A DNA stretch of 64,000 nucleotides. Origin: Armatimonadota bacterium. GTDB lineage: Bacteria; Armatimonadota; UBA5829; DTJY01. The notes beneath the pieces were generated by a model, which saw only the letters and a program-made list of their open reading frames with translations, had not been told where the DNA came from and searched no databases. The position numbers and the translations under genes are program-made. Shown piece by piece: positions 16,938-24,757 of the stretch; the first letter of the stretch is position 1; every line of letters begins with the position of its first letter. The stretch spans positions 1 to 64,000 of the forward strand of contig JAIMAU010000009.1 in assembly GCA_023511795.1 (NCBI GenBank), written 5' to 3'.

Positions 16938-18260
16938 ATGGACCTGGAACGCCGTGGTCTTCTACGTAGAATTATAGTATTCCTCTTATTGTCTCTCTTG
17001 GCGCTGATAATGTATGGCCTTGCGGTATGGTCGTGGAATTCGTCCATGGAGCTCAGCGCGTATGACATGGTTCTCCGCATGCGCTTTAAAGCATCACCTC
17101 GGCCGGACGTTGTAGTGTTGGCAATTGATTCAAAGACTATTGACGAACTTGGGCCATTGCCGTGGGACTACAAAAAACATGCCAGAATCATTCGGGCACT
17201 TACAAAGGTTGGCGCAAACCGAATCGTGTATGATTTCCTTTTTGACCGGCCAGATAGTCTCCATCCGGGAGCCGATACAGCGCTATGGGAAGCGGTGCGT
17301 AGCGCCGGAAATTTATTTTTGCCGATGGCTTATGACCCTTTGAGAGAAACCGAATGGACACCTTCCGACATCCGCGCTCTTATCATTTTGGAACGTTTTG
17401 CAATTTCGCGTCGAATTGAGTATCCCGTAAATTCTCCGATGTTTAGCTATTACTTTTTCATACCGCCAGTAGCAAATCTAATGACTGTAGCTGAAGGCAT
17501 AGGTGGAATGGTAGGTACGCCTTCGGCTGGAGTGGTGCGCGAAGCTCAGCTTGCATATCTTACGACAGTAAAGTACCCAATTCCAATTCAGCCGCTACCC
17601 CAGACAACCCCTCTTCCAAAGTTAACGGACCAAGTTGTGGCTCTACCTGGATTGCCGCTTGCTGTCTCTGCGAAGATTCTGGGAGTAGATAAAGATCAAA
17701 TAATCATTGACCTGACTGGAAGCATTGATTTAATTGCAAATCAATCATTGGTTGCTGAAATACCTGTAGATGAGCAGGGAAGAATGCTCATAAACTACGT
17801 CGGGCCAGCAGGCACAATTCCTCGTTACAGCGCTTCGGATCTTCTTTCAGGGAAGCTTGACAGGTCGTTGTTTGCAGGTAAGCTAGTTCTTGTTGGGGTC
17901 ACCGACTCATCTTCTCCTTATGCTGGCGTCTTACCTACGCTATATGGACAGATGCCGCGAGTTGAAGTTACGGCAAATGCACTTATGACAATTCTAGACA
18001 AGAGCTTTCTCGTGAGAAGGAAGCTCGAAGCGCTTGCAGTCTTGCTGGTACTCGGCATATTGCTTGGTCTTTTATTGCCGTCTTTCTCCGAATCTCAGCT
18101 AAGCTTTTTTGCAATTGTTGCCCCACTTGTTTACATATTGGTTGCGATGATTGTCCTTGCAACTCTAAAACATGTTCTTCCTATTATCCCATCTGTTCTT
18201 CTTATATTATTTAGTTCTGTTATTGCAGGCTTGCTTTACCCCGCTGGTGCAACCGAATGA
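16938..18260 (+). CDS. CHASE2 sensor membrane protein without output domain
   Basis: This 440-residue protein has one N-terminal transmembrane segment (about 10-30) and a CHASE2 domain at about 35-345, with YDMVLRMRFKASPRPDVVVL and VYDFLFDRPDS early and GKLVLVGVTDSSSPY late. Three closely spaced membrane segments follow at about 358-435. CHASE2 is an extracytoplasmic sensor usually joined after three such segments to a cyclase, kinase or other output. Here the protein ends immediately after the last segment, with only PAGATE remaining, so signal output must go through a partner or the gene has lost its effector. ATG has GGAGGAG upstream. It ends at a strong bidirectional terminator. Confidence 0.85.
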   Translation: MDLERRGLLRRIIVFLLLSLLALIMYGLAVWSWNSSMELSAYDMVLRMRFKASPRPDVVVLAIDSKTIDELGPLPWDYKKHARIIRALTKVGANRIVYDFLFDRPDSLHPGADTALWEAVRSAGNLFLPMAYDPLRETEWTPSDIRALIILERFAISRRIEYPVNSPMFSYYFFIPPVANLMTVAEGIGGMVGTPSAGVVREAQLAYLTTVKYPIPIQPLPQTTPLPKLTDQVVALPGLPLAVSAKILGVDKDQIIIDLTGSIDLIANQSLVAEIPVDEQGRMLINYVGPAGTIPRYSASDLLSGKLDRSLFAGKLVLVGVTDSSSPYAGVLPTLYGQMPRVEVTANALMTILDKSFLVRRKLEALAVLLVLGILLGLLLPSFSESQLSFFAIVAPLVYILVAMIVLATLKHVLPIIPSVLLILFSSVIAGLLYPAGATE

Positions 18261-18282
18261 TGTTTTCTGGATAGCAGGACAA

Positions 18283-18328
18283 TATAAACTCAACAGGTGG
18301 ACCAACCGACCCACCTGTTGAGTTTATA
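18283..18328. terminator. Bidirectional terminator, perfect 18-bp stem
   Basis: The arms at 18283-18300 and 18311-18328 are perfect inverted repeats of 18 bp with a 10-nt loop. The outer ends are T/A-rich. It lies between the convergent CHASE2 gene (+) and prepilin gene (-), so it probably terminates both. Confidence 0.85.
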
Positions 18329-18353
18329 CCTTATGCCAGTCTTCTTAATTTAA

Positions 18354-19109
18354 CTATTGAGGTGGCAACCACCCATCGCTTCCGTAGTTTACCCAGAAGT
18401 GATTGCTTTGCCACTTTGGATCCTGCGGGTTTGAGACCTGGAAGGTCTTGACGTGTCCATCAGCGTAGGCTACGTTGATTGAGTCAACATGAGCCAATTG
18501 GACTTCAGTGGTATTGCCGACTTTGAAGCCGGACGGCGCATCCCAAATTAGTGGAGCATCGCCAGGTTTGTCGCAGACAGACAAAGATTGTCCGCTAATT
18601 AAGTAGTATCCACCTGAAACTGGGTCCTTGCAGCGTGCATTGAATATATAGGTAGTACGAGGATCTTGGTTTTGGCTGTTTATAGAAGCCCAGTTATCGC
18701 TAAAATTGTAATCTGTACTGCCGATTGTCCAAGAACCAGTGATTTTTACAGCAGGGCACTCAAAAATCTTTTGATTCTTGACATATGGCAGCAAGAGATA
18801 TTGGAACCACGCCGAGTCCCTCTTTTGGGGATCGCGGAGGTCCGTGCCTCCGAGTTCAAAGATAGACATTGTATCGAACGCTCGACCAAATCCCGACACG
18901 AGTGGGAAATGGTCATCATAGTCCGAAGTGTAGAGATTCATTGCGGCAGTAATCTGCTTGAGGTTGTTGATGCACTGGTTCTTAACTGCCGCCTGCTTTG
19001 CTCGAGCGAACACTGGAAATAGAATTGCTGCGAGTATAACAATGATAGCTATGACAACGAGCAATTCGATTAGTGTGAAGCCCGAGCGATTACGCTTTGC
19101 GAAAAGCAT
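18354..19109 (-). CDS. DUF1559-type prepilin-like protein (H-X9-DG)
   Basis: The 251-residue protein has a type IV prepilin leader: short basic N-terminus, [20 protein letters not shown], with the conserved E5. It then has [10 protein letters not shown] at about 65 and near the C-terminus [18 protein letters not shown], the H-X9-DG motif of DUF1559 proteins. Such proteins are very abundant in Planctomycetes and Armatimonadota and are presumed pseudopilins of type II secretion or type IV pilus-like systems; the exact role is unknown. ATG 19109 is chosen because GGAGGT (19117-19122, minus strand) lies seven bases upstream; an in-frame GTG at 19118 overlaps that site. It has its own promoter at 19344-19372. 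Confidence 0.9.
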   Translation of the reverse strand: MLFAKRNRSGFTLIELLVVIAIIVILAAILFPVFARAKQAAVKNQCINNLKQITAAMNLYTSDYDDHFPLVSGFGRAFDTMSIFELGGTDLRDPQKRDSAWFQYLLLPYVKNQKIFECPAVKITGSWTIGSTDYNFSDNWASINSQNQDPRTTYIFNARCKDPVSGGYYLISGQSLSVCDKPGDAPLIWDAPSGFKVGNTTEVQLAHVDSINVAYADGHVKTFQVSNPQDPKWQSNHFWVNYGSDGWLPPQ

Positions 19110-19118
19110 TTTAAGCAC

Positions 19119-19453
19119 CTCCAGAGTAATTCAAAAATATAAGCGCCGCGCCGACTTACGCGACTTATCCTCGGTTCACCTCCTTCCTTAGATCATGCTT
19201 ATTTCGACATGGGCAAGAACTTTGACAATTCGCTAAACTTGCCCATCTAGAACTGAATATACGGTATGATTTTTATGAGTCCTATTATTACTAGCTTTTG
19301 AGATTACCAAAGCTTACCTGCAGATAGCAGTGCTACTTAATAAATATTAGCACACTTAGCGTTTGGCGTCAACTAATATTGGTTGCGCTTTTTATACTTG
19401 TGACGCAAGGGGGCAGTGCAATCCAATTTCACGTTTTAGACGACAGCAATTCA
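19119..19453 (-). promoter_or_regulatory. Long leader region of the prepilin gene
   Basis: This 335-base gap holds no gene. From the promoter at 19344-19372 the transcript would have a leader of about 225 nt. In it, the arms ATGGGCAAG (19209-19217) and CTTGCCCAT (19238-19246) form a perfect 9-bp stem with a 20-nt loop. Reading the minus strand, AAGGAGGTGA, a full anti-Shine-Dalgarno match, lies at about 19177-19186. No usable start codon follows it, and the real ribosome site is about 60 nt further on. A regulatory leader is possible. Confidence 0.45.
19344..19372 (-). promoter_or_regulatory. Sigma-70 type promoter for the prepilin gene
   Basis: On the minus strand TTGACG (19367-19372) is followed after 17 bases by TAATAT (19344-19349). 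This gives a start of transcription near 19337 and a leader of about 225 nt before the ATG at 19109. Confidence 0.6.
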
Positions 19454-20425
19454 CTAATGGTTCGCTTGGAACATATCATAAATTAGTTTTTTTGTTGCTT
19501 CCGGATCGGCTTTGACAAAAATTCCGCCTGTATTAAGCGCAGGGAGCGTCTCCATTCTTATATTGGCTTTGGGTAGAGATTTTGCAAATGAAAGTAGGCA
19601 CATCATCTGCCGAAATGAGAGGTTAGTCTCGGTGTTCTTGCGTATCATATCAAGGATATGGGGCAGTTTTAGCATTACACAAGGGTTTGACAGTTTTGCT
19701 TTGGCAGCAAGCAAAAGCTCTTGCTGTCTTCCTATTCTTACGAAATCGCTCTCGGCATCTCCCGATTTTGACTGCCTATATCGTACGAAACCCATAGCTT
19801 GATTGCCGTTGAGAACCTGTCTGCCGGGTTTGAGGTGTATGTGCAGATTACCCCAGTTATCGTCGTAGTCAAGCTGCTTGTCGACTGTGACCTCCAGTCC
19901 GCCAATTGCATCCACAGCTTTCTCGAATGTATTAAAGTCTATCAGCACATAGTTTTCGGGATAGACGCCAATAAACTCCTCTAATGTTTGACAGGTTAAG
20001 CTTGGCCCGCCGAGCGCATTTGCGTAGCTTATTCTTCGTTTGCCCCGATAGCCTGGAATGTGTACTAGGGTATCGCGGGGTATTGAAAGTATGTTAAGCT
20101 TATGGTTGCGGAAATCAGCATGCACCAACAACATGGCGTCTGTCCGACCACGTGTGTTAACGATGCGTCCATGTCTATCCCTGTCTACATCACGGCCAAG
20201 CAAGAGGATGTTGACTTCATTCTTGCCAGGAAAGGCTTCCGCCGGTGAATAATTATGTGAAAGTGCAACTTGGATGGCATCGTGCACCGTTTGAGAGGAG
20301 GAATAATAGTAAAAAAGGGTTCCAGTTATTGATAAAGCTAAGAAAAGGAAGATAAATACTATAATTTTTTTGCGAACACCGCGTGAGGATTTTCGTATCC
20401 GGTTGGTTTTAGGTTGAGTTTGCAT
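19454..20425 (-). CDS. LytR-CpsA-Psr (LCP) family glycopolymer ligase
   Basis: This 323-residue protein has a basic cytoplasmic N-terminus, one membrane anchor at about 18-42, and an extracytoplasmic LCP domain. Visible LCP motifs are NILLLGRDVDRDRHGRIVNT, GRTDAMLLVHAD, LSIPRDTLVHIPGYRG, YVLIDFNTFEKAVDAIGGLE and MGFVRYRQ, with the Arg and Asp residues that bind the polyprenyl pyrophosphate. LCP enzymes transfer glycans from lipid carriers to peptidoglycan or other acceptors. One could attach the polysaccharide made by the upstream locus or a secondary cell-wall polymer that the SLH domain binds; this is inference. It is divergent from the metallophosphoesterase gene. Confidence 0.93.
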   Translation of the reverse strand: MQTQPKTNRIRKSSRGVRKKIIVFIFLFLALSITGTLFYYYSSSQTVHDAIQVALSHNYSPAEAFPGKNEVNILLLGRDVDRDRHGRIVNTRGRTDAMLLVHADFRNHKLNILSIPRDTLVHIPGYRGKRRISYANALGGPSLTCQTLEEFIGVYPENYVLIDFNTFEKAVDAIGGLEVTVDKQLDYDDNWGNLHIHLKPGRQVLNGNQAMGFVRYRQSKSGDAESDFVRIGRQQELLLAAKAKLSNPCVMLKLPHILDMIRKNTETNLSFRQMMCLLSFAKSLPKANIRMETLPALNTGGIFVKADPEATKKLIYDMFQANH

Positions 20426-20613
20426 TCTGCCTATTCGCGTCGAAAACTTTTTATGTTTACCGAATTAAGGCGGTTTGTTAACCCTCAAAATATAATAAAA
20501 CGAGATCAAAACAAGCAGTCTTCATATTATAACTAGCGGTCTATTTCTAGTCAACCAAACAATCGTTCTAAAGTAATTTTTTCTTTGGCCATTACAGGGT
20601 AGTGGTGATTGGT

Positions 20614-21294
20614 ATGAATATTCTTGCGGTTGGTGATATGCATGGAAATCTCAATGTTGTTCTTAAGGCTCTGGAGCAATCTAAGGTCGACCTTCTTGTT
20701 TCTACCGGTGACTGGGGTGACCCCGATCAAGTAGATGAAGGAATTTTTCAAACCATTGTAGCTCGTGTCCCTGTGCTAACAGTTTACGGTAATCATGATT
20801 ATGTGGACCTGCTTCGAAACGCCAAGAATCAAGACGGTAGCCCAGTGTTGCTTTTACAAGGCGAAGTTCGCGAGTTTGGCGGCTTAAGGTTTGTTGGCAT
20901 AAGTGGTATATGGGCAAAATCTCATCGCAAGCCACACTACATAACCGATGAGGACGTTAGGCAAATTGCCGAGCATGTTGCTCATGAACATGTTGATGTA
21001 ATGATTACACACGGTTGTGCAATCGGTCTCGCTGACGAGGTGCCAGGTGGCGGGCATGGCGGCCAGCGGTGTTTTCTTGAAGCCTTTCGCCAAATATCGC
21101 CGCGCCTTTATTTATGCGGCCATCTTCATCTGCCCCAAAAACGGGTTCTAAAAGATGGTCGGACAATTATTAATGTCGGTTATAGTGGAGAAGGTGATTA
21201 CTGGATTATAAGTTTTAAAGACCAAACAATTGATGCCTGCTATTATAAGATTGATGGGTTTAACTTTACACGTTTCAAAACAGATACAAAATAA
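20614..21294 (+). CDS. Calcineurin-like metallophosphoesterase
   Basis: This 226-residue protein begins MNILAVGDMHGNLNVVLKAL, with the metal-ligand motifs GDMHG, STGDWGDPDQV, VYGNHDYVDLL and GHLHLPQKR, the standard order GD-x-H, GD, GNHD, GHxH of calcineurin-like phosphoesterases. A histidine in MITHGCAIG is also present. Substrate is not deducible; small single-domain members of this type include phosphodiesterases such as YfcE/MJ0936-like enzymes. An alternative GTG start at 20602 exists; ATG 20614 gives the standard N-terminus. The DNA glycosylase gene follows after 26 bases and may be co-transcribed. Confidence 0.88.
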   Translation: MNILAVGDMHGNLNVVLKALEQSKVDLLVSTGDWGDPDQVDEGIFQTIVARVPVLTVYGNHDYVDLLRNAKNQDGSPVLLLQGEVREFGGLRFVGISGIWAKSHRKPHYITDEDVRQIAEHVAHEHVDVMITHGCAIGLADEVPGGGHGGQRCFLEAFRQISPRLYLCGHLHLPQKRVLKDGRTIINVGYSGEGDYWIISFKDQTIDACYYKIDGFNFTRFKTDTK

Positions 21295-21320
21295 CTCAGG
21301 TGCTTCAATAAGGGTATACA

Positions 21321-22208
21321 ATGGCGAATACGCTCTTGATAAATCCAAGCGAGCTCAATTTGCTTCATACTCTTACCCCTGGCCAAGCTTTCCGCTGGAG
21401 AATGGATTCTGGGGGGAGATGGACAGGGGTTGTTCGTGGCCGCATTATACGAATCTGGCAAGAGGAAACCGAGGTCAAATATGAAATTTTCCCTAATGCC
21501 GGTGATAAGGACTTACTTTGTCATTATTTTCGATTGGAAGTATGTCTTGCATGTTTGTATGCGGATTTTATCCGTGAAGATGAGCGCCTAAAGAAAATTA
21601 TTAAACGGTTCGAAGGTCTTCGAGTGCTGCGACAAGAGCCGGAAGAAACGCTTTTTTCTTATATTTGTTCAACGGCAAACTCAATCTCTCGCATTGTGAG
21701 CGCAATTGAGGCGATTTCTAACAGGTATGGTGAGAGAATCGCTAATCTTGATGGAGTTGATTATTGTTCTTTTCCTTCAGCTGAAGCTATTGCGCATGCA
21801 GACCCTAATGAGCTTGCCGAAATCGCTGGGTTGGGCTTCAGAGCGGCGAATCTCCATTCGGTGGCTAGGCAGATTCTAGATAGGCCGAATGGATGGCTCA
21901 ATTCTCTTAAAGAAGCAAGTTATGAGGAGGCGCGCCGAGAGCTTCTCGCCCTCAGGGGTGTGGGATTGAAGATTGCGGATTGCATTCTTCTTTTCTCATT
22001 GGATAAGGACCAAGCTTTCCCTGTGGATACCCATATCTACAATGTTGCTGTGAAGTACTACATGCCAGAACTGCGGGGCAAGTCTCTAACTCCGCGCATC
22101 TATCAGCGCATTGTAGATTATTTTCAAGCGAAATTTGGGGCATTTGCTGGATGGGCACAGGAATATCTTTATTATGATGATCTCATACCCGAGCGTCCCC
22201 AGAAGTAA
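21321..22208 (+). CDS. ogg: 8-oxoguanine DNA glycosylase, OGG1 type
   Basis: The 295-residue protein has an N-terminal OGG_N-like domain (LLHTLTPGQAFRWRMDSGG) and a helix-hairpin-helix GPD domain at about 95-285. Key features are ICSTANSISRI, similar to the CSSNNN segment of OGG1, and LRGVGLKIADCILLFSLDK with the catalytic Lys at about 216. PVDTHIY carries the catalytic Asp 19 residues later, the same spacing as in human OGG1. It removes oxidised guanine from DNA and has lyase activity. The lysine makes it bifunctional rather than an AlkA-type enzyme. No iron-sulfur cluster cysteines are seen at the end. Confidence 0.92.
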   Translation: MANTLLINPSELNLLHTLTPGQAFRWRMDSGGRWTGVVRGRIIRIWQEETEVKYEIFPNAGDKDLLCHYFRLEVCLACLYADFIREDERLKKIIKRFEGLRVLRQEPEETLFSYICSTANSISRIVSAIEAISNRYGERIANLDGVDYCSFPSAEAIAHADPNELAEIAGLGFRAANLHSVARQILDRPNGWLNSLKEASYEEARRELLALRGVGLKIADCILLFSLDKDQAFPVDTHIYNVAVKYYMPELRGKSLTPRIYQRIVDYFQAKFGAFAGWAQEYLYYDDLIPERPQK

Positions 22209-22247
22209 CGGTTCTAAATGGACCATTTAAGGTGCCTTTGCATAAAG

Positions 22248-22724
22248 TTAATTAGGTTGCTTGTCAGTGGGCGAAGAGGTCTGTTCTGGCGTCACAATTG
22301 TGATTGTTTGGGTTTTGGAATCCCAGGTTACAACTGCACCGAGTGTTTCCGCTAAAAATCTAAGCGGCACCATTGCCCTGCCTCGGTAAATAACTACTGG
22401 AACATCGAGCGTAAGAATTTGTCCGTCTACCTTGGCATGGGCATCTCCGATGTGCAGCCAGATAACCTGCTTGTCCTTGCGGATAAATACTCTGCGTTCA
22501 CGTGGAAACCAGCCTATTTCAGCACTGAATGCTTCAAATACGCTACGGACAGGTACGAGAGTTCGGCTGTTTATGCTTATTGGCGGAACATCGGTTCGAA
22601 CCACTGTCTTGTCAACGGTGATGGTCACGCGCTCTTTGATTACTATTTTAGCTTGAGGCAATAGGTAATTGTTTATTAGCAAAACAAGCGCTGCAATAAT
22701 GAGCAAGGTGTTTTTTCCATTCAT
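22248..22724 (-). CDS. Copper amine oxidase N-terminal-like domain protein
   Basis: This 158-residue exported or membrane-anchored protein has a hydrophobic segment at residues 5-22. Two repeats of the Cu_amine_oxidN1-type fold follow: ISINSRTLVPVRSVFEAFSA, then VIYRGRAMVPLRFLAETLGA near 115, with VTWDSKTQTITI at the end. The family is widespread in Firmicutes and related diderms and is a likely cell-wall or carbohydrate-binding module, not an oxidase. It stands alone here. The gene is convergent with ogg, and the short gap between them holds a small AAATGG/CCATTT repeat. Its 5' end faces the divergent nucleotidyltransferase gene. Confidence 0.85.
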   Translation of the reverse strand: MNGKNTLLIIAALVLLINNYLLPQAKIVIKERVTITVDKTVVRTDVPPISINSRTLVPVRSVFEAFSAEIGWFPRERRVFIRKDKQVIWLHIGDAHAKVDGQILTLDVPVVIYRGRAMVPLRFLAETLGAVVTWDSKTQTITIVTPEQTSSPTDKQPN

Positions 22725-22886
22725 TGGAGTTTCCTCTTAAAACCTATCAATTTCTTACCCCTGTGTTGTTTTTTGTTATGCAAAAATTTTTGCATCCATT
22801 CATTTAAAGGTAATTTTTGCCTGGCTTGCGAACAATAATAAAATTGTGTGGGGTGCGAGAAAGACGCATCCCTTTGGTTAGTTGGT

Positions 22887-23765
22887 ATGACATTGAATTT
22901 GCCAATAATAGAAGGTCCAGAGCCCCAGGCTGGTTTTATAAATCGACTGGCAGCTGCATTTGCAGAGGAAAACCTCATTCTTGCATGCTGGCTTCATGGC
23001 TCCTTTGGAGCGGACAGTGCAGATAAATTTTCTGACATTGATGTGGCTGTTGCAGTTGATGACGATAAATTTTACCACGCGTTTCAAAGTGCCAAACGGA
23101 TTGCAACTTCCATTGGGGAATGTGTTGTAGCTTGGGAAAGTCCGAAGGACATCAATGGAGCTGGCTTTACTGCATTTTACGTGGACTGCAATTTTCTTGA
23201 TGTAAAGGTTTACCGTGCCTCAAGAATGCCCTACATTTGCGTAAAATCGCCAGTGAAGATCTTGTTTGACCGCAAGCGTCTAGTGCATTTCTCGTACGAG
23301 CCAAGAGAGGAGGAAAACCTTGGCGTTCCTCTTTCTGAGCACGTCTGGTGGAAAATGATTTATTTCTGGATTTGTGTTTACTCTGCGGTTAGGTTTTTAA
23401 AACGTGAGGATTACTGGTATGCGGCCGGAATGATAAATGCTATTCGTGGCACCCTGGCTCAGCTATTCTGGCTTTGGACCCGCCCGGATGAGATGACTGA
23501 TATGTCTTTTGTAGTATGGGGTATCGTGCGCAGAGATTTAGAAGATAATCTTGTTTCTGAGCTTGAGTCTACTGTCTCGGACGCCGAAAAAAAGGAGATG
23601 GTTGACACTCTTGGACGGCTCATTGATCTTTTCCATCGTTATGGAAGACGCATTGCTGAAGATACCGGTTCGCAATACCCTGAGAAACTTGTTGATGTCA
23701 TAACCGATTTTTATCGGCGTGAGTGCCTCAAAAATGCTATAATATCATCGTGTCCGCCGACTTGA
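22887..23765 (+). CDS. Nucleotidyltransferase-fold protein
   Basis: The 292-residue protein has LHGSFGADSADKFSDIDVAV at about 36-55, the GSxxxG...SDxD signature of the polymerase-beta-like nucleotidyltransferase superfamily. A further acidic segment near 100 (FYVDCNFLDVKVY) provides a third carboxylate. The rest is helical and aromatic-rich, similar in layout to AadS/AadE-like adenylyltransferases. Substrate is unknown. I prefer ATG 22887; an earlier GTG frame from 22848 is possible. Its stop overlaps the adenosine deaminase start by one base (TGATG), so the two are coupled. Confidence 0.8.
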   Translation: MTLNLPIIEGPEPQAGFINRLAAAFAEENLILACWLHGSFGADSADKFSDIDVAVAVDDDKFYHAFQSAKRIATSIGECVVAWESPKDINGAGFTAFYVDCNFLDVKVYRASRMPYICVKSPVKILFDRKRLVHFSYEPREEENLGVPLSEHVWWKMIYFWICVYSAVRFLKREDYWYAAGMINAIRGTLAQLFWLWTRPDEMTDMSFVVWGIVRRDLEDNLVSELESTVSDAEKKEMVDTLGRLIDLFHRYGRRIAEDTGSQYPEKLVDVITDFYRRECLKNAIISSCPPT

Positions 23766-24757
23766 TGATATCTCAAATTGCCGCTAAACCAAAAGTCGAG
23801 CTACATCGGCATTTGGAAGGTTCAATACGACCCACAACAATAGCCGAGCTTGGCCGAGCGTATAGGCTACCCCTTCCAACTTATGACCCCGAGGGAATAC
23901 GGTCTCTTATTCAGTTTTCTAGACCAGCAAAAAACCTCAGGGAATTTCTCAATCCATTTGTTAAGGTTATAAGACACTGCTTCGTTAATAAAGAGGCAAT
24001 TGCACGTATAACCTTTGAGGTTATCGAGGATGCCTCGCTTGATAATATAACCTATGTTGAGCTTAGGTTCAGCCCCGAATGTATGGCAATCACGCACACC
24101 CTTTCCATGTGTGAGGTCATGGATGGTATTATTGAAGGTGTCCAAGTGGCTACTAGACGGTTTCCCATAACTGTTGGCTTGATAGTAAGTGTGAATCGCC
24201 CGCCTGGAAATTCTTTAATCTGGCCGACACCAATTGAGGTAGCCAAGCTTGCAGTAAGATATGCTGATAAGGGAGTGGTAGGTTTCGATCTATCAGGTTT
24301 GGAGGCTGAATGTCCACCATCGCGCTTTGCAAAAGAGTTTCAGTTAATTCGAGAGGCTGGTTTGGGTGTTACAGTGCATGCAGGTGAAGACTCAGGCCCA
24401 GAAAGCATTCGCGAGGCAATCGAAATTCTCGGTGCAGTCCGTATCGGACACGGAGTCCGAATAGTACGCGACCCAAATGTTTTGGAAATTGCATTAGCCC
24501 GAGGAGTATGTTTTGAGCTTTGTCCAACTAGTAATGTGCTTACCCGCGCAGTTGATTCTCTCGATAATCACCCGATTAGAATGCTTTATGATTTAGGTAT
24601 GCAAGTTACTGTGAATACCGATGACCCTACTGTATGTGGGGTAACATTGACGAACGAATATTTGCTTTTAATCGAGAAGTTTGGCATGGATTTGAATGAT
24701 ATTGACCGACTTATTGAGAATGCTCGCAGAGCAAGCTTTGGAGGTTTGCGACAGTGA
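23765..24757 (+). CDS. add: Adenosine deaminase
   Basis: This 330-residue amidohydrolase has the zinc-binding KVELHRHLEGSIRP at its N-terminus and FDLSGLEAECPP at about 178. TVHAGEDSGPESIREAIEIL (Zn His and catalytic Glu region), IGHGVRIVRDP and TVNTDDPTVCG follow. All zinc and catalytic motifs of the adenosine/adenine deaminase family are intact. It deaminates adenosine to inosine in purine salvage; an adenine deaminase reaction cannot be excluded from motifs alone. ATG 23765 is chosen because it forms a TGATG overlap with the previous gene and starts just before the domain. Confidence 0.92.
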   Translation: MISQIAAKPKVELHRHLEGSIRPTTIAELGRAYRLPLPTYDPEGIRSLIQFSRPAKNLREFLNPFVKVIRHCFVNKEAIARITFEVIEDASLDNITYVELRFSPECMAITHTLSMCEVMDGIIEGVQVATRRFPITVGLIVSVNRPPGNSLIWPTPIEVAKLAVRYADKGVVGFDLSGLEAECPPSRFAKEFQLIREAGLGVTVHAGEDSGPESIREAIEILGAVRIGHGVRIVRDPNVLEIALARGVCFELCPTSNVLTRAVDSLDNHPIRMLYDLGMQVTVNTDDPTVCGVTLTNEYLLLIEKFGMDLNDIDRLIENARRASFGGLRQ

